A stretch of DNA of 52,883 nt, taken from Chloroflexota bacterium. GTDB lineage: Bacteria > Chloroflexota > Anaerolineae > Aggregatilineales > Phototrophicaceae. The stretch spans positions 1-52,883 of the forward strand of contig WTGN01000074.1 of NCBI GenBank assembly GCA_011523545.1, written 5' to 3'. Below the pieces are notes generated by a model. It searched no databases and had not been told where the DNA came from. It saw only the letters and a program-made list of their open reading frames with translations. Positions 9,122-17,005 of this stretch are shown one piece after another. A program made the position numbers and the translations under genes. How positions within the stretch are numbered: the first letter of the stretch is position 1; each line of letters begins with the position of its first letter.

Positions 9122-10129
9122 TCATTTGTGTTTGATGCGTGGATCCAGTTGCACGTAGAGCAGGTCGACGATTGTATTGGAAACGACAAAGATGACGGCG
9201 ATCACGAGGGCGGCGCCGATGACGGCGTAAAAGTCGAATGACAGGACCGAATCGACCGCGTATCGTCCCAGACCGGGCCAAGTGAAGACCACCTCGACCA
9301 GAACAGCGCCGCTCAGCAAAAAGCCGATCTGAATGCCCAGCATCGTCACCACCGGGATCAGGGCGTTGCGAAAGGCATGGCGCAAGATCACGCGCCGCTC
9401 CCGCAGGCCTTTGGCCCGCGCCGTCCGCACAAAGGGCTGTGACAGCGTTTCCAGCATGCCGCTCCGTGTGAAGCGCGCGCCCACCGCCAGGCGCCCCAAA
9501 GCCAAAGCCGCCACCGGCAGCGCCAGATGCCGCAGGCTCGACCAGAAGATATCCCACTGACCGGCGAGCAGGCTGTCGATTGTGTAGAGGCCGGTGCTGT
9601 AGGGCGGCGGCGCCATCAGCGTGTGCAAGCGCCCCTCCAGCGGAAACATATCCAGCGATTTGGCGAAGATCAGCTGCAAGAATAAGGCCAGCACAAAGGG
9701 CGGTATGCCCATGCTGACAACGACGAAGGCGCGAATCAGAAAGTCCAGCGGGTTGCCGGCGTTGACCGCCGCGATGATGCCCAGCCCGACGCCGAAGATG
9801 ACGATGACGACGCCGGACAGAATCGCCAGTTCCAAAGTCGCGGGGAAGCGCAGCCGCAGGTCATCGCTGACGGAGCGCCGCGTCAGGAGCGACTTGCCCA
9901 AGTCACCTCGCAGCAAGCCGGAGATGTAAGTGATGAACTGCTCGTGAAATGGCCGATCCAGGCCGAGCTCCTGCCGGATTCGCTCGATCTGTTCCGGGCG
10001 GGCATCGGTGCCGGCCGCCACCGCTGCCGGATCGGCCGGCAAGACCTGCGTGACCACGAAGAGGATCACGGCCATGCCGAACAGCTTGAGAACCAGCGTC
10101 AGAAGGCGCTCCAGGAGTAGCTTGCCCAT
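9122..10129 (-). CDS. Peptide/nickel-type ABC transporter permease, DppB-like
   Basis: A 335-residue permease with the DppB/OppB layout: a first membrane helix (LFGMAVILFVVTQVLPADP), the family-typical RIRQELGLDRPFHEQFITYI loop, five further helices and the coupling loop TARAKGLRERRVILRHAFRNALIP. The C-terminal LDPRIKHK resembles the family's usual 'DPR' ending. It would form a heterodimer with the DppC-like permease at 3541-4383. It lies downstream of the binding protein gene across a 196-base gap filled with repeats, and 25 bases ahead of hydantoinase A. I see no good Shine-Dalgarno ahead of the ATG at 10129. Confidence 0.92.
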   Translation of the reverse strand: MGKLLLERLLTLVLKLFGMAVILFVVTQVLPADPAAVAAGTDARPEQIERIRQELGLDRPFHEQFITYISGLLRGDLGKSLLTRRSVSDDLRLRFPATLELAILSGVVIVIFGVGLGIIAAVNAGNPLDFLIRAFVVVSMGIPPFVLALFLQLIFAKSLDMFPLEGRLHTLMAPPPYSTGLYTIDSLLAGQWDIFWSSLRHLALPVAALALGRLAVGARFTRSGMLETLSQPFVRTARAKGLRERRVILRHAFRNALIPVVTMLGIQIGFLLSGAVLVEVVFTWPGLGRYAVDSVLSFDFYAVIGAALVIAVIFVVSNTIVDLLYVQLDPRIKHK

Positions 10130-10189
10130 AAGTGTAGCTGTCCGTTACCGCCTTGACCCTTGGCTCAGTCACAAATCTAGCTTGTGTAC

Positions 10190-10210
10190 GGGCGAGCCGT
10201 CGGCTCGCCC
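10190..10210. repeat. Palindromic GGGCGA/TCGCCC repeat element
   Basis: GGGCGAGCCG and CGGCTCGCCC form a perfect 10-bp stem around one base, followed by CTAC. It belongs to a family seen in at least nine other gaps of this window. It lies between the binding protein and the first permease gene, where a folded RNA could lower downstream expression or protect the upstream message. Confidence 0.85.
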
Positions 10211-10248
10211 CTACTGAATCTTCAACTTGAAAACGAAAGGCGCAAAAG

Positions 10249-10310
10249 CCCCTCCCTCATTTTTGCTCGCGCAGACATTGCGCGTTGGGGAGGGGTTTGG
10301 GGTGGGGGGC
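10249..10310. repeat. C-rich/G-rich inverted repeat between binding protein and permease genes
   Basis: CCCCTCCC at 10249-10256 faces GGGGAGGGG at 10287-10295, followed by a G-rich tail. The arms can pair over about 8 bases with a 30-base loop. Similar C/G-rich elements occur at 25659-25700 and at the right edge from 52867. No coding frame uses it, and it lacks the T run of a classical intrinsic terminator on either strand. Confidence 0.6.
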
Positions 10311-10325
10311 GTCAATGCAAACCGG

Positions 10326-11885
10326 CTAGTTTTCCAGCCAGATATCATGCACGTGCAGATCGCCCGGGAAGCCGTAGGGATCGTACTGGTATCCCCTGAC
10401 TGACGCGTGCGTCAAATCAATGTACTGCGAGAGCATCACCGGGATGACCACGGCGTCGTCGATGAGGATTTGCTGCGCCTCGCAGAGCAGTTCACCGATC
10501 CGCGGATCGCCCGGCGCCAGGGTCGGCGCTTCTTCCAGCAAGGCGTCAAACTCGGGATTGTTGTACCAAGCCCAGTTGCCGGTGCCAGTATCGATCAATG
10601 ACGAGTGATTCAGCCGGAAGAGCATCTCGCCCGAATACGGTATCGGGATATTGAGCCAGTGGCTGGTCATGTCATAAGCGGTATCGAAGTTGCGCTGGGC
10701 GTCGATGAAGGTGCCCCAGGGGATGTCGTCCAATACAACCTCGATGTTCAATTCGGCGAGCGCTTCCTGGAAGAGCACGGCGGCGAACCGGCGCGGTTCG
10801 TTGGCATGGCGATAAGCCTGGCGCAGGGAGAAGCCATCGGCGTATTCCGATTCGGCCAGCAGGGCGCGCGCCGCGTCCATATCCTGGACCGGCTCGAATA
10901 CATCGCAATGACCGACGGTGCCGCTCAGCGCGGGCGAGCTCAATGGCAAGGCGACCCCCTGCATCACCTCAATCATCGCTTCGTAGGGATAAGCTTGCAT
11001 CAGCGCCTGGCGCACTTTCTTATCGGCCAGGGGGCCATCCTGCTTCATGAAGTGGTAGAAGCCCTGCAGCGGATTGCCCAGGTTGTAGTTGATGGCGTCG
11101 GATGTTTCGGCGCGGCGGATATCGGACAAGCCGGCCCAGTCGATCAGATGCAGCTCGCCATCCTCCATCAGCAGCAGGCGCGTGGAGAAATCGAGGCCGT
11201 AGCGCGCGATGAAGGTATCGACGTGCGGGCCTTCCCAGCCGCCCCAATAATCGGCGAAGGCGGACATTTCGGTCTGGCGGCCCGGGTCCCAGCGCGTCAG
11301 TTGATAGGGCCCGGTCCCGACTGCGTTCTCGCGGAAGAATTCAGCCGCCATGTCCCCGTCCATGTCGTTGGCGGCGATGGCGTCGGCGCTGAGGATCTTG
11401 ATATGCGGCAGGCCGGCCCAGAATTGAAAGTCGGCCGCGCTCAATTGAATCTGGACGGTCATATCATCCAGCGCGCTGACGCTGGCCACCGGCGCCAGGA
11501 TGAAACCCAGATTGCCCAGGCCCAGCGCTTTGTGCCGTTCCAGCGATACGACGACATCTTCTGCATCCAGGTGCGAGCCATCGTGGAAATGCACGCCTTC
11601 GCGCAGGGACAGTGTATAAGTCAGCGCATCATCGGAGATATCCCAACTGGTCGCCAGCCGGGGCACAATCTCGCCGTCGCGCGAATACTGGGTCAGCCCT
11701 TCGTACATCGCGGTGATGACGTAGCCCTCGGTCTGCGAGATGCCCATCGCGGCCGGGTCAAGCGAGTTGGGCTCGCAGCAGCTGCCGAGCACAAAAGCGC
11801 CCGTCCAGGTGACATCAGCGCTGGCCGGCGCGAGGGCCAGCAACAGAAGCGCAAGCAACATAACGATCTTCAGATGCCTCTTCAT
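10326..11885 (-). CDS. ABC transporter substrate-binding protein, family 5 (peptide type)
   Basis: A 519-residue secreted binding protein. Residues 1-23 are a clear signal peptide (IVMLLALLLLALAPASA). The start of the mature chain resembles the SBP family 5 pattern: NSLDPAAM, GYVITAMYEGLTQYSRDGEIVPRLATSW, then LREGVHFHDGSHLDAEDVVVSLER. Such proteins bind oligopeptides, nickel, glutathione or opines and deliver them to DppBC-type permeases. AAAGGA lies 7 bases ahead of the ATG at 11885. A Cys pair (SCCEP, near residue 34) is outside any lipobox, so the protein is not an obvious lipoprotein. It heads the transcript with permease, hydantoinase and racemase genes, suggesting cyclic or modified peptides as ligand. 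Confidence 0.93.
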   Translation of the reverse strand: MKRHLKIVMLLALLLLALAPASADVTWTGAFVLGSCCEPNSLDPAAMGISQTEGYVITAMYEGLTQYSRDGEIVPRLATSWDISDDALTYTLSLREGVHFHDGSHLDAEDVVVSLERHKALGLGNLGFILAPVASVSALDDMTVQIQLSAADFQFWAGLPHIKILSADAIAANDMDGDMAAEFFRENAVGTGPYQLTRWDPGRQTEMSAFADYWGGWEGPHVDTFIARYGLDFSTRLLLMEDGELHLIDWAGLSDIRRAETSDAINYNLGNPLQGFYHFMKQDGPLADKKVRQALMQAYPYEAMIEVMQGVALPLSSPALSGTVGHCDVFEPVQDMDAARALLAESEYADGFSLRQAYRHANEPRRFAAVLFQEALAELNIEVVLDDIPWGTFIDAQRNFDTAYDMTSHWLNIPIPYSGEMLFRLNHSSLIDTGTGNWAWYNNPEFDALLEEAPTLAPGDPRIGELLCEAQQILIDDAVVIPVMLSQYIDLTHASVRGYQYDPYGFPGDLHVHDIWLEN

Positions 11886-11927
11886 TTCATAGTCCTTTCC
11901 GTCCGAATATTAACGACAGGGCATAGT

Positions 11928-13481
11928 TTAACTTGTGTCGCGCCAAATGCTACTCATTGGCCATACCGTCACCTGCGCCCGGGCGGCGCCGCCATCGCAG
12001 CCGAGCGACAAACCCTGGGCATCAGCGCGCGTCGGATAGATGCGGCTGGTCAGCGTTAGCCTGTCATTAGCGTAGACCTCAACGACAGAGTTGTCCAAGT
12101 ATATTGTCAGATCCAAGGCTTCGTTCTTGGATAGCTCCAGCGGGCATTCGCAGGGTTCGACCGTGACCTCAGCCGCGTCGGTGGATTTATCGCGCTGCAG
12201 ACGCAAGGCGCCGGCGCTGAAATCGTAGACCAGCTCGCTCAACTGCCCGCCATCGGGCGTCCGCCGGAATTGAATGCGGAGCCGCTCGCAATCGGCCGCC
12301 CCGACCTGGCAGGCGATCTCCAGGCGGTCGCCGCTCGCGCCGCCCAGCGAATTGGGCGCGCCAGCCGCAACTTCCACCATATCATCAAAGATCGCGGCGC
12401 CCCGCAGCTGCTTCAGCTCCGCCGCCGGTTTGACGCGCAGGCCGCCCGCCGCATCCAGCGAGATTTCGCGCGGCAGCGTCAAGCAGGAGGCCCAACCGGC
12501 CGCCGCGTATTGATCGCGCGGGCGCGCCTCCCGCACCCAGCCCCACATCAGCCAGCGGCCCTTTGGACCAAGCAGGCTGTTGGGCGCGTAGAAGACATCG
12601 CCCCAATCGAGGCGCCGGGCCGCCCCGTCAGGCCGGAACCTTCGCTCAACATAGTCCCCCAGCCAATAAATCGGCCGTCCATGCGGCGACACGACCAGCA
12701 TGTGCCGCGCGCCCAAATCCAGAAAGTTCGGGCATTCCCAGTTGATGCCGCTCTCGGCCGGATCGCCAATGTAGAGCGGGTTCAGGTATTCCCAGTCGAT
12801 GAGATCGGGCGAACGATAGAGAAGCGCCACGCCACCGACCCCCTTGATGCCGGAGCCGAGCAGCATGTACCAACGGTCGTCGTCTTCTTTCCAGAGAAAG
12901 GGATCGCGAAAGCCGATCAGATCCAGGCCCGCCGGTATCGCCGGAATCACCGGATTGGCCGGGTGCTTGTCCCAGGTCAGCATCCCGTCCTTGCTGGTGG
13001 CGATGCACTGCGTCTCCTGATCGATCTCCAGCAGGAATTCGTCATAGTAGCCCTGCGGGATGCGCTGCCGGTCCGAGGGCGGAATGTCGTCATTGACGCT
13101 CCAGAGCGACATATCGGCGACGGCGGAATACATCATGTGGGGCGCCCCGTCATGAATGACGACGCTGCCGGACCAACAGCCGGCGCCATCATAGCCGCCC
13201 GGCGCGGGCATGATGGCAATCGGGCAATGTTCCCAATGCACAAGGTCCGGGCTGCGCGCATGCCCCCATGCCATCGGGCCGAAGTCAGCGATATAGGGAT
13301 TGTGCTGGAAGAACATGTGCCAATAGCCATCGTGGTAGACCGGTCCGTTGGGGTCGTTTATCCAATTGGAGGCTGTCATCAGGTGGAAGCTGGGGCGGTG
13401 GGGGTCGCCAGCCAGTTTGGCGGCTGCATCAGCGACAGCCCGGTTGGCGTCCGCCAGGATTTGCGCGTAAGTTTGCTTCAT
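11928..13481 (-). CDS. Glycoside hydrolase family 32 beta-fructosidase
   Basis: A 517-residue GH32 enzyme. The open frame extends to 13601 inside the next gene, but the ATG at 13479-13481 (MKQTYAQIL, TAGGCG upstream) gives the natural start. Catalytic motifs are complete: nucleophile D43 in WINDPNG, transition-state stabiliser D193 in FRDPF, and acid/base E249 in WECPNF. The five-bladed propeller is followed by a C-terminal beta-sandwich (about residues 360-517). There is no signal peptide, so it should cleave sucrose, sucrose-6-phosphate or short fructans inside the cell. It follows the 6-phospho-3-hexuloisomerase gene by 20 bases in the same direction, an unusual pairing. Exact specificity (invertase, levanase or sucrose-6-phosphate hydrolase) cannot be decided from sequence alone. 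Confidence 0.94.
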   Translation of the reverse strand: MKQTYAQILADANRAVADAAAKLAGDPHRPSFHLMTASNWINDPNGPVYHDGYWHMFFQHNPYIADFGPMAWGHARSPDLVHWEHCPIAIMPAPGGYDGAGCWSGSVVIHDGAPHMMYSAVADMSLWSVNDDIPPSDRQRIPQGYYDEFLLEIDQETQCIATSKDGMLTWDKHPANPVIPAIPAGLDLIGFRDPFLWKEDDDRWYMLLGSGIKGVGGVALLYRSPDLIDWEYLNPLYIGDPAESGINWECPNFLDLGARHMLVVSPHGRPIYWLGDYVERRFRPDGAARRLDWGDVFYAPNSLLGPKGRWLMWGWVREARPRDQYAAAGWASCLTLPREISLDAAGGLRVKPAAELKQLRGAAIFDDMVEVAAGAPNSLGGASGDRLEIACQVGAADCERLRIQFRRTPDGGQLSELVYDFSAGALRLQRDKSTDAAEVTVEPCECPLELSKNEALDLTIYLDNSVVEVYANDRLTLTSRIYPTRADAQGLSLGCDGGAARAQVTVWPMSSIWRDTS

Positions 13482-13501
13482 ATCGCCTAGCATAGCCCGC
13501 C

Positions 13502-14062
13502 TCACTCCAGATTCGCATGCCGGGCGTTCATCGCCGCTTCTTCCGTTTCCAGCGCCGCCTTCAAGCGAATGACGATCAAATCGCAGAGCAAACCGAGGCA
13601 ATGCTCGAAAAGCGAACCCATCACCAGAACCGATTCCCCGCCCGTTTGCCGCCCCGCTTTGAAATTGCTCGCCGGGATGTACAGCAAGGTGGCGGCCGCC
13701 TGCGCTATCGGCGACTCGCGATCGCCGCTGAAAGCCGCCAGTTTTGCGCCCGCGTTGCGCGCCGTTTCGATATGGCGCAGCAGCGAGCCGGTGCGGCCGG
13801 AAGCGGAACCGAGCAAGAGCAAGTCGCCCGCGCCGATGGCCGGCGTTGTCACATCATCGACGACATGCACGGTCAAGCCCAAGTGCATCAAGCGCATGGC
13901 GAAGGCTTTCATCTGCAAGCCGCTGCGCCCCTTGCCGGCGATGAATACGCGATCTGCCGCCAGGATCACGTCTCCCAGAGCGTCGATCTCGGCCGGATCG
14001 ACTTGACCCATCGCCCTGGCGATGTCAGCCAGGATCGCGTCAATCAGTTCAGGTGTGTCCAT
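13502..14062 (-). CDS. hxlB: 6-phospho-3-hexuloisomerase (SIS domain)
   Basis: A 186-residue SIS-domain sugar-phosphate isomerase. The phosphate-binding segments are VFIAGKGRSGLQMKAFAMRL (family consensus GxGRSG) and LLLGSASGRTGSL; the C-terminal LCDLIVIRL helix is typical of PHI proteins. PHI interconverts D-arabino-3-hexulose-6-phosphate and fructose-6-phosphate. Its start overlaps the 3' end of the 3-hexulose-6-phosphate synthase gene by 14 bases, the classical HPS-PHI arrangement of the ribulose monophosphate route, used for formaldehyde fixation or, in reverse, for making ribulose-5-phosphate. Translation is probably coupled. Length is normal. Confidence 0.9.
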   Translation of the reverse strand: MDTPELIDAILADIARAMGQVDPAEIDALGDVILAADRVFIAGKGRSGLQMKAFAMRLMHLGLTVHVVDDVTTPAIGAGDLLLLGSASGRTGSLLRHIETARNAGAKLAAFSGDRESPIAQAAATLLYIPASNFKAGRQTGGESVLVMGSLFEHCLGLLCDLIVIRLKAALETEEAAMNARHANLE

Positions 14063-14690
14063 AATCTATTATCCTCCTCTGGAATCGAGCGGCGCTCGCT
14101 CGCGGATCAGCTGCCCCGGTGATGGCGGAGCCGACAATGACGACCTGCGGTCTCAGAGGGAGGATGCGGTCCAGGTCGGCCAGCTTGACACCGCCGGCAA
14201 TCGCCAGCCCAGCCGCCGGCAGCGCCCCACGCAATTCCGCCAGTTGGGCGAAGGGCGACGCCTGCGCCGCCTGCTGATCATGCGCGGTATGCAAACAAAG
14301 CAGATCGCAGCCCAAATCCAGCAGCTGCAAGGCGCGCGCTCGTGGATCCGCGACCTGCATCATATCGACCATAACGCGCTTCTCGTGCTCCCGCGCGCTC
14401 TCAAGGGCGCCGGCGATGGTCGCGTCGGCCGCCAGCGCCATCACGGTGACGAGGTCGGCGCCGGCCTGGAAAGCGATATCAGCCTCGGCGCGGCCGGCAT
14501 CCATGATCTTCAGGTCTGCCAGCAGCGTCAATTGCGGATATGCCTCGCGGATGCGATGCACTGCTCGCATGCCTTCGCGGAAGACGAGCGGCGTGCCAAT
14601 CTCTGCGATGTCGATAAGAGCGTGGACGTCGGACAGCAGACGCAAGGCAGTCGGCAGGTCAGCGTCTAGGGCGAGCTGCAGTTTTGTCAT
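14049..14690 (-). CDS. hxlA: 3-hexulose-6-phosphate synthase
   Basis: A 213-residue TIM barrel of the orotidine-5'-phosphate decarboxylase suprafamily. The natural start is the ATG at 14688-14690 (MTKLQLALD); the longer frame to 14897 runs into the divergent ribokinase gene. Diagnostic blocks are AEIGTPLVFREGMRAV, LLADLKIMDAG with the D-x-K-x-x-D catalytic motif, VMVDMMQV, and AIAGGVKL. These match HPS more closely than 3-keto-L-gulonate-6-phosphate decarboxylase, which typically has ADAKIADAG. The enzyme condenses formaldehyde with ribulose-5-phosphate or runs the reverse cleavage. First gene of the minus-strand HPS-PHI-GH32 set, 85 bases from the divergent ribokinase. Confidence 0.92.
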   Translation of the reverse strand: MTKLQLALDADLPTALRLLSDVHALIDIAEIGTPLVFREGMRAVHRIREAYPQLTLLADLKIMDAGRAEADIAFQAGADLVTVMALAADATIAGALESAREHEKRVMVDMMQVADPRARALQLLDLGCDLLCLHTAHDQQAAQASPFAQLAELRGALPAAGLAIAGGVKLADLDRILPLRPQVVIVGSAITGAADPRASAARFQRRIIDYGHT

Positions 14691-14728
14691 CAGCGACCAT
14701 TCGCTAGTCGGATGCGTGAAAATCGAAC

Positions 14729-14750
14729 ACAATACAGTATAGTAAATTGT
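14729..14750. promoter_or_regulatory. Candidate divergent promoter/operator between hxlA and ribokinase
   Basis: An imperfect 22-base palindrome, ACAAT...ATTGT, lies centrally in the 85-base divergent gap. Its middle carries a -10-like TATAGT for the plus strand (14738-14743) overlapping a -10-like TATACT for the minus strand. Neither has a convincing -35 hexamer. This is the most promoter-like sequence in the gap and may serve both directions. Confidence 0.4.
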
Positions 14751-14775
14751 CGCCAAAGGCACGAAGGAAGCGGTC

Positions 14776-15723
14776 ATGACAGCGAAGATTGTGGTGGTCG
14801 GCAGCTTCAATGCCGATCTGGTTGCGTATACGGAGCGGATGCCGCGCCCCGGCGAGACGGTCCATGGGAAGCGCTTCGCCACCGGCGCAGGCGGCAAAGG
14901 CTCGAATCAAGCGGTGGCGGCCGCCCGGCTTGGCGCCGATGTCAGTTTCATCGGGCGCTTGGGCGGCGATGTCTTCGCAAACCTGGCTTACGAAATCTGG
15001 GACGCCGAGGGCGTCAACCACGATTTTGTCAGCCGCGATGAAGAAGTCGCCACCGGCGTCGCGCCAATTCTGGTGGATAGCAGCGGCGAGAATATGATTG
15101 TGGTCGTCTTGGGCGCGAACCAGCGCCTCCAAGAGAGCGATATCGACGCGGCGCGAGAGCGGATCGCCGAGGCCGACATGCTCGTCATCCAGCGGGAGGT
15201 CAATCTCGCTATCGTGCCCTACGCCTTGCGGACCGCCAGGGAACTCGGCGTCGCGACGATATTGAATCCAGCGCCGGCCGATGGAACTTCGCCCGAGTCG
15301 ATCCGACTGGCGGATATCCTGACACCGAATGAAATCGAGCTGGAGACCTTGAGCGGCGGCGCGCATGAAGATGTGACATCGGCGGCGCGCGCATTGCTGA
15401 CCCGACCCGATCAGACGGCGGTGGTGACCTTGGGCGCTCAAGGCGCTCGTATTGTCACGCCTGCGGAAACCGCCATCATACCCACATTTGCCGTCGAAGT
15501 CGTCGACACAACTGGCGCCGGCGACACTTTCAACGCGGCGCTTGCCGTCGGCTTGGCGGAAAAAATGGCGCTGCCGGAAGCGGTACGATTCGCCAATGCC
15601 GCAGCCGCCCTCTGCGTCACCAAGCCGGGCGCGGCTGACAGCGTCCCCTCCCGCGCCGAAGCGCAAGAGCTTCTCGCAAGACGACTGGCAACTTTGAAGT
15701 CCAAGTCAAGAAGCGGCTGCTGA
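14776..15723 (+). CDS. rbsK: Ribokinase (PfkB family)
   Basis: A 315-residue PfkB-family sugar kinase. The N-terminal VVVGSFNADLVAYTERMPRPGET and the ribokinase-type GAGGKGSNQAVAAARLGA bind the sugar. The C-terminal PfkB signature VDTTGAGDTFNAAL contains the catalytic-base Asp and anion hole. The NxxE motif for phosphate/Mg is present as PNEIE. Ribokinase makes ribose-5-phosphate from ribose; relatives accept fructose or deoxyribose. It is transcribed away from the HPS-PHI-GH32 genes, which generate or consume fructose and ribulose-5-phosphate. The plus-strand neighbour is an osmoprotectant importer 234 bases downstream, so it is probably monocistronic. Confidence 0.9.
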   Translation: MTAKIVVVGSFNADLVAYTERMPRPGETVHGKRFATGAGGKGSNQAVAAARLGADVSFIGRLGGDVFANLAYEIWDAEGVNHDFVSRDEEVATGVAPILVDSSGENMIVVVLGANQRLQESDIDAARERIAEADMLVIQREVNLAIVPYALRTARELGVATILNPAPADGTSPESIRLADILTPNEIELETLSGGAHEDVTSAARALLTRPDQTAVVTLGAQGARIVTPAETAIIPTFAVEVVDTTGAGDTFNAALAVGLAEKMALPEAVRFANAAAALCVTKPGAADSVPSRAEAQELLARRLATLKSKSRSGC

Positions 15724-15787
15724 ATCAAAATGGCACTTGAGATATTTTGCGCCTAATGTTATTGTAAATTCGCATTTGCTGAAATCA

Positions 15788-15804
15788 GTCGACTCAAGGT
15801 CGAC
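15788..15804. promoter_or_regulatory. Doubled GTCGAC site upstream of osmoprotectant importer
   Basis: Two copies of the palindrome GTCGAC (15788-15793 and 15799-15804) are separated by five bases in the 234-base leader of the osmoprotectant operon. Their spacing of 11 bases places both on one helix face, as for a dimeric regulator. No regulator is identified. Confidence 0.35.
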
Positions 15805-15817
15805 AATTAGCCGTACT

Positions 15818-15844
15818 AGCCAACATCACAATTCCGAGTTGGCT
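15818..15844 (+). other. Leader hairpin upstream of osmoprotectant importer
   Basis: AGCCAAC at 15818-15824 pairs perfectly with GTTGGCT at 15838-15844 around a 13-base loop. It has no following T run. It may be a terminator remnant of the ribokinase transcript or part of the 5' leader. I recognise no known riboswitch core in this gap. Confidence 0.35.
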
Positions 15845-15957
15845 GGACAGTCGGCGGACTACCCAACTGTTTAAGTTTTGCAGTCGAATGGTGGCAGAAG
15901 ATGCGCCAAGGCAATCTTGTTGCTCGTATCGTATTCATGCCTGAAGGAGGTAGTAAC

Positions 15958-16899
15958 ATGAAGAAGTTTGCACTTTGGATCTTGATCGCGGGCCTGCTGG
16001 TAAGCGCGTTCGGGGTCGCTAACGCGCAGGATAGCCCGATCCGCGTGGGCTCGAAGCAATTCACCGAGCAAATCGTGTTGGGGCAGATAATCGTAGCGGC
16101 TCTGGAAGATGCCGGGCTGGACGTGGTCGACCGCACCAATCTCGGCGGCACGCAGGTCAACCGCGACGCTCTGGTGAATGGCGAGATCGATATCTACGCC
16201 GAATACACTGGCACGGCCCTGTATAACTATTTCAACGATGTGCCCTGGTACGACATTCCGCACGAGGCTTATGGCCACCGCGTACTGGGTTATTCGCTGG
16301 TGAGCTCGCTGGACGCGGCCATCAACGATCTCGTCTGGCTGGCGCCGACGCCGGCCAACAATACCTATGCCTTCGCGGTGACGGCGGCCTTCGCCGAAGA
16401 GAACGGCGTCTACTCGGTCATCGACATGGCCGATTATGTCAACGATGGCGGCTTCGTTTATTTGGCGACCGGCGATGAGTTCGCGCAGCGTCCCGATGGC
16501 ATCGCCTCGTTTGAAGAGACCTACGGCTTCGACCTCACTGATGATCAGCTGCTGATCATCTCGAACGCGACGCCGGCCCAGACCGAGCAAGCGCTGAACG
16601 AAGGCGCGAACGATGTCAACTTCGCGATGGCATACGCGACTGACGGCGCCTTGATGGCCTACAATTTTGTCGTGCTGGAAGACCCATACGGCGCGCAGCC
16701 GATTTACGCGCCGACGCCGGTCATCCGCGGCGAAGTCATCCGCGCCAATCCGGAGATCGCGGGCATCTTGAATCCGATCTTCCGCGCCCTCGACAATGTC
16801 ACCCTGCAAACGCTGAACGCGGAAGTAGAAGTCGAGGGCTTGAACCCGGCCGAAGCCGTCCGCGCCTGGCTGCAGGCAAGCGGCTTCATCGGCAACTAG
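15958..16899 (+). CDS. Glycine betaine/choline-type ABC transporter substrate-binding protein
   Basis: A 313-residue secreted protein of the OpuAC/OsmF(YehZ) family. GAAGGAGG precedes the ATG at 15958, which is preferred over the in-frame ATG at 15901. Residues 1-23 are a signal peptide ending AFGVANA. The mature chain opens IRVGSKQFTEQIVLGQIIVAALEDAGL and continues TNLGGTQVNRDALVNGEIDIYAEYTG, closely matching quaternary-ammonium binding proteins. It hands betaine-like osmoprotectants to the two permeases and ATPase encoded downstream. No lipobox is visible, so it is likely released or periplasmic rather than lipid-anchored. A strong hairpin follows the gene. Confidence 0.93.
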   Translation: MKKFALWILIAGLLVSAFGVANAQDSPIRVGSKQFTEQIVLGQIIVAALEDAGLDVVDRTNLGGTQVNRDALVNGEIDIYAEYTGTALYNYFNDVPWYDIPHEAYGHRVLGYSLVSSLDAAINDLVWLAPTPANNTYAFAVTAAFAEENGVYSVIDMADYVNDGGFVYLATGDEFAQRPDGIASFEETYGFDLTDDQLLIISNATPAQTEQALNEGANDVNFAMAYATDGALMAYNFVVLEDPYGAQPIYAPTPVIRGEVIRANPEIAGILNPIFRALDNVTLQTLNAEVEVEGLNPAEAVRAWLQASGFIGN

Positions 16900-16922
16900 C
16901 CGCCGTAAAGTTTGTTCTATCG

Positions 16923-16956
16923 GCTTCGGGGGAATTAGCCTTGGCTCCCCCGAAGC
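16923..16956 (+). other. Perfect 11-bp intercistronic hairpin after binding protein gene
   Basis: GCTTCGGGGGA (16923-16933) and TCCCCCGAAGC (16946-16956) form an uninterrupted 11-bp stem with a 12-base loop, 23 bases after the binding protein stop. There is no T run, so it probably acts as a 3' stability structure or partial terminator that makes binding protein message more abundant than permease message. Confidence 0.7.
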
Positions 16957-17005
16957 TATCCGGCTGACGATCCCCCTCGCTACACAGGATTAAAGGAGCG
17001 CGGCG

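Noticed and set aside
10605..12059. 484-codon plus-strand open frame
   Set aside because: It lies opposite the binding protein gene, whose signal peptide and family motifs are clear; the antisense protein has no recognisable feature.
14049..14690. 3-keto-L-gulonate-6-phosphate decarboxylase (UlaD) instead of HPS
   Set aside because: The ADLKIMDAG motif and the overlapping PHI gene fit hexulose-phosphate synthase better.
15724..15957. Riboswitch in the osmoprotectant leader
   Set aside because: A hairpin and a doubled palindrome are visible, but no known riboswitch core could be matched by eye.
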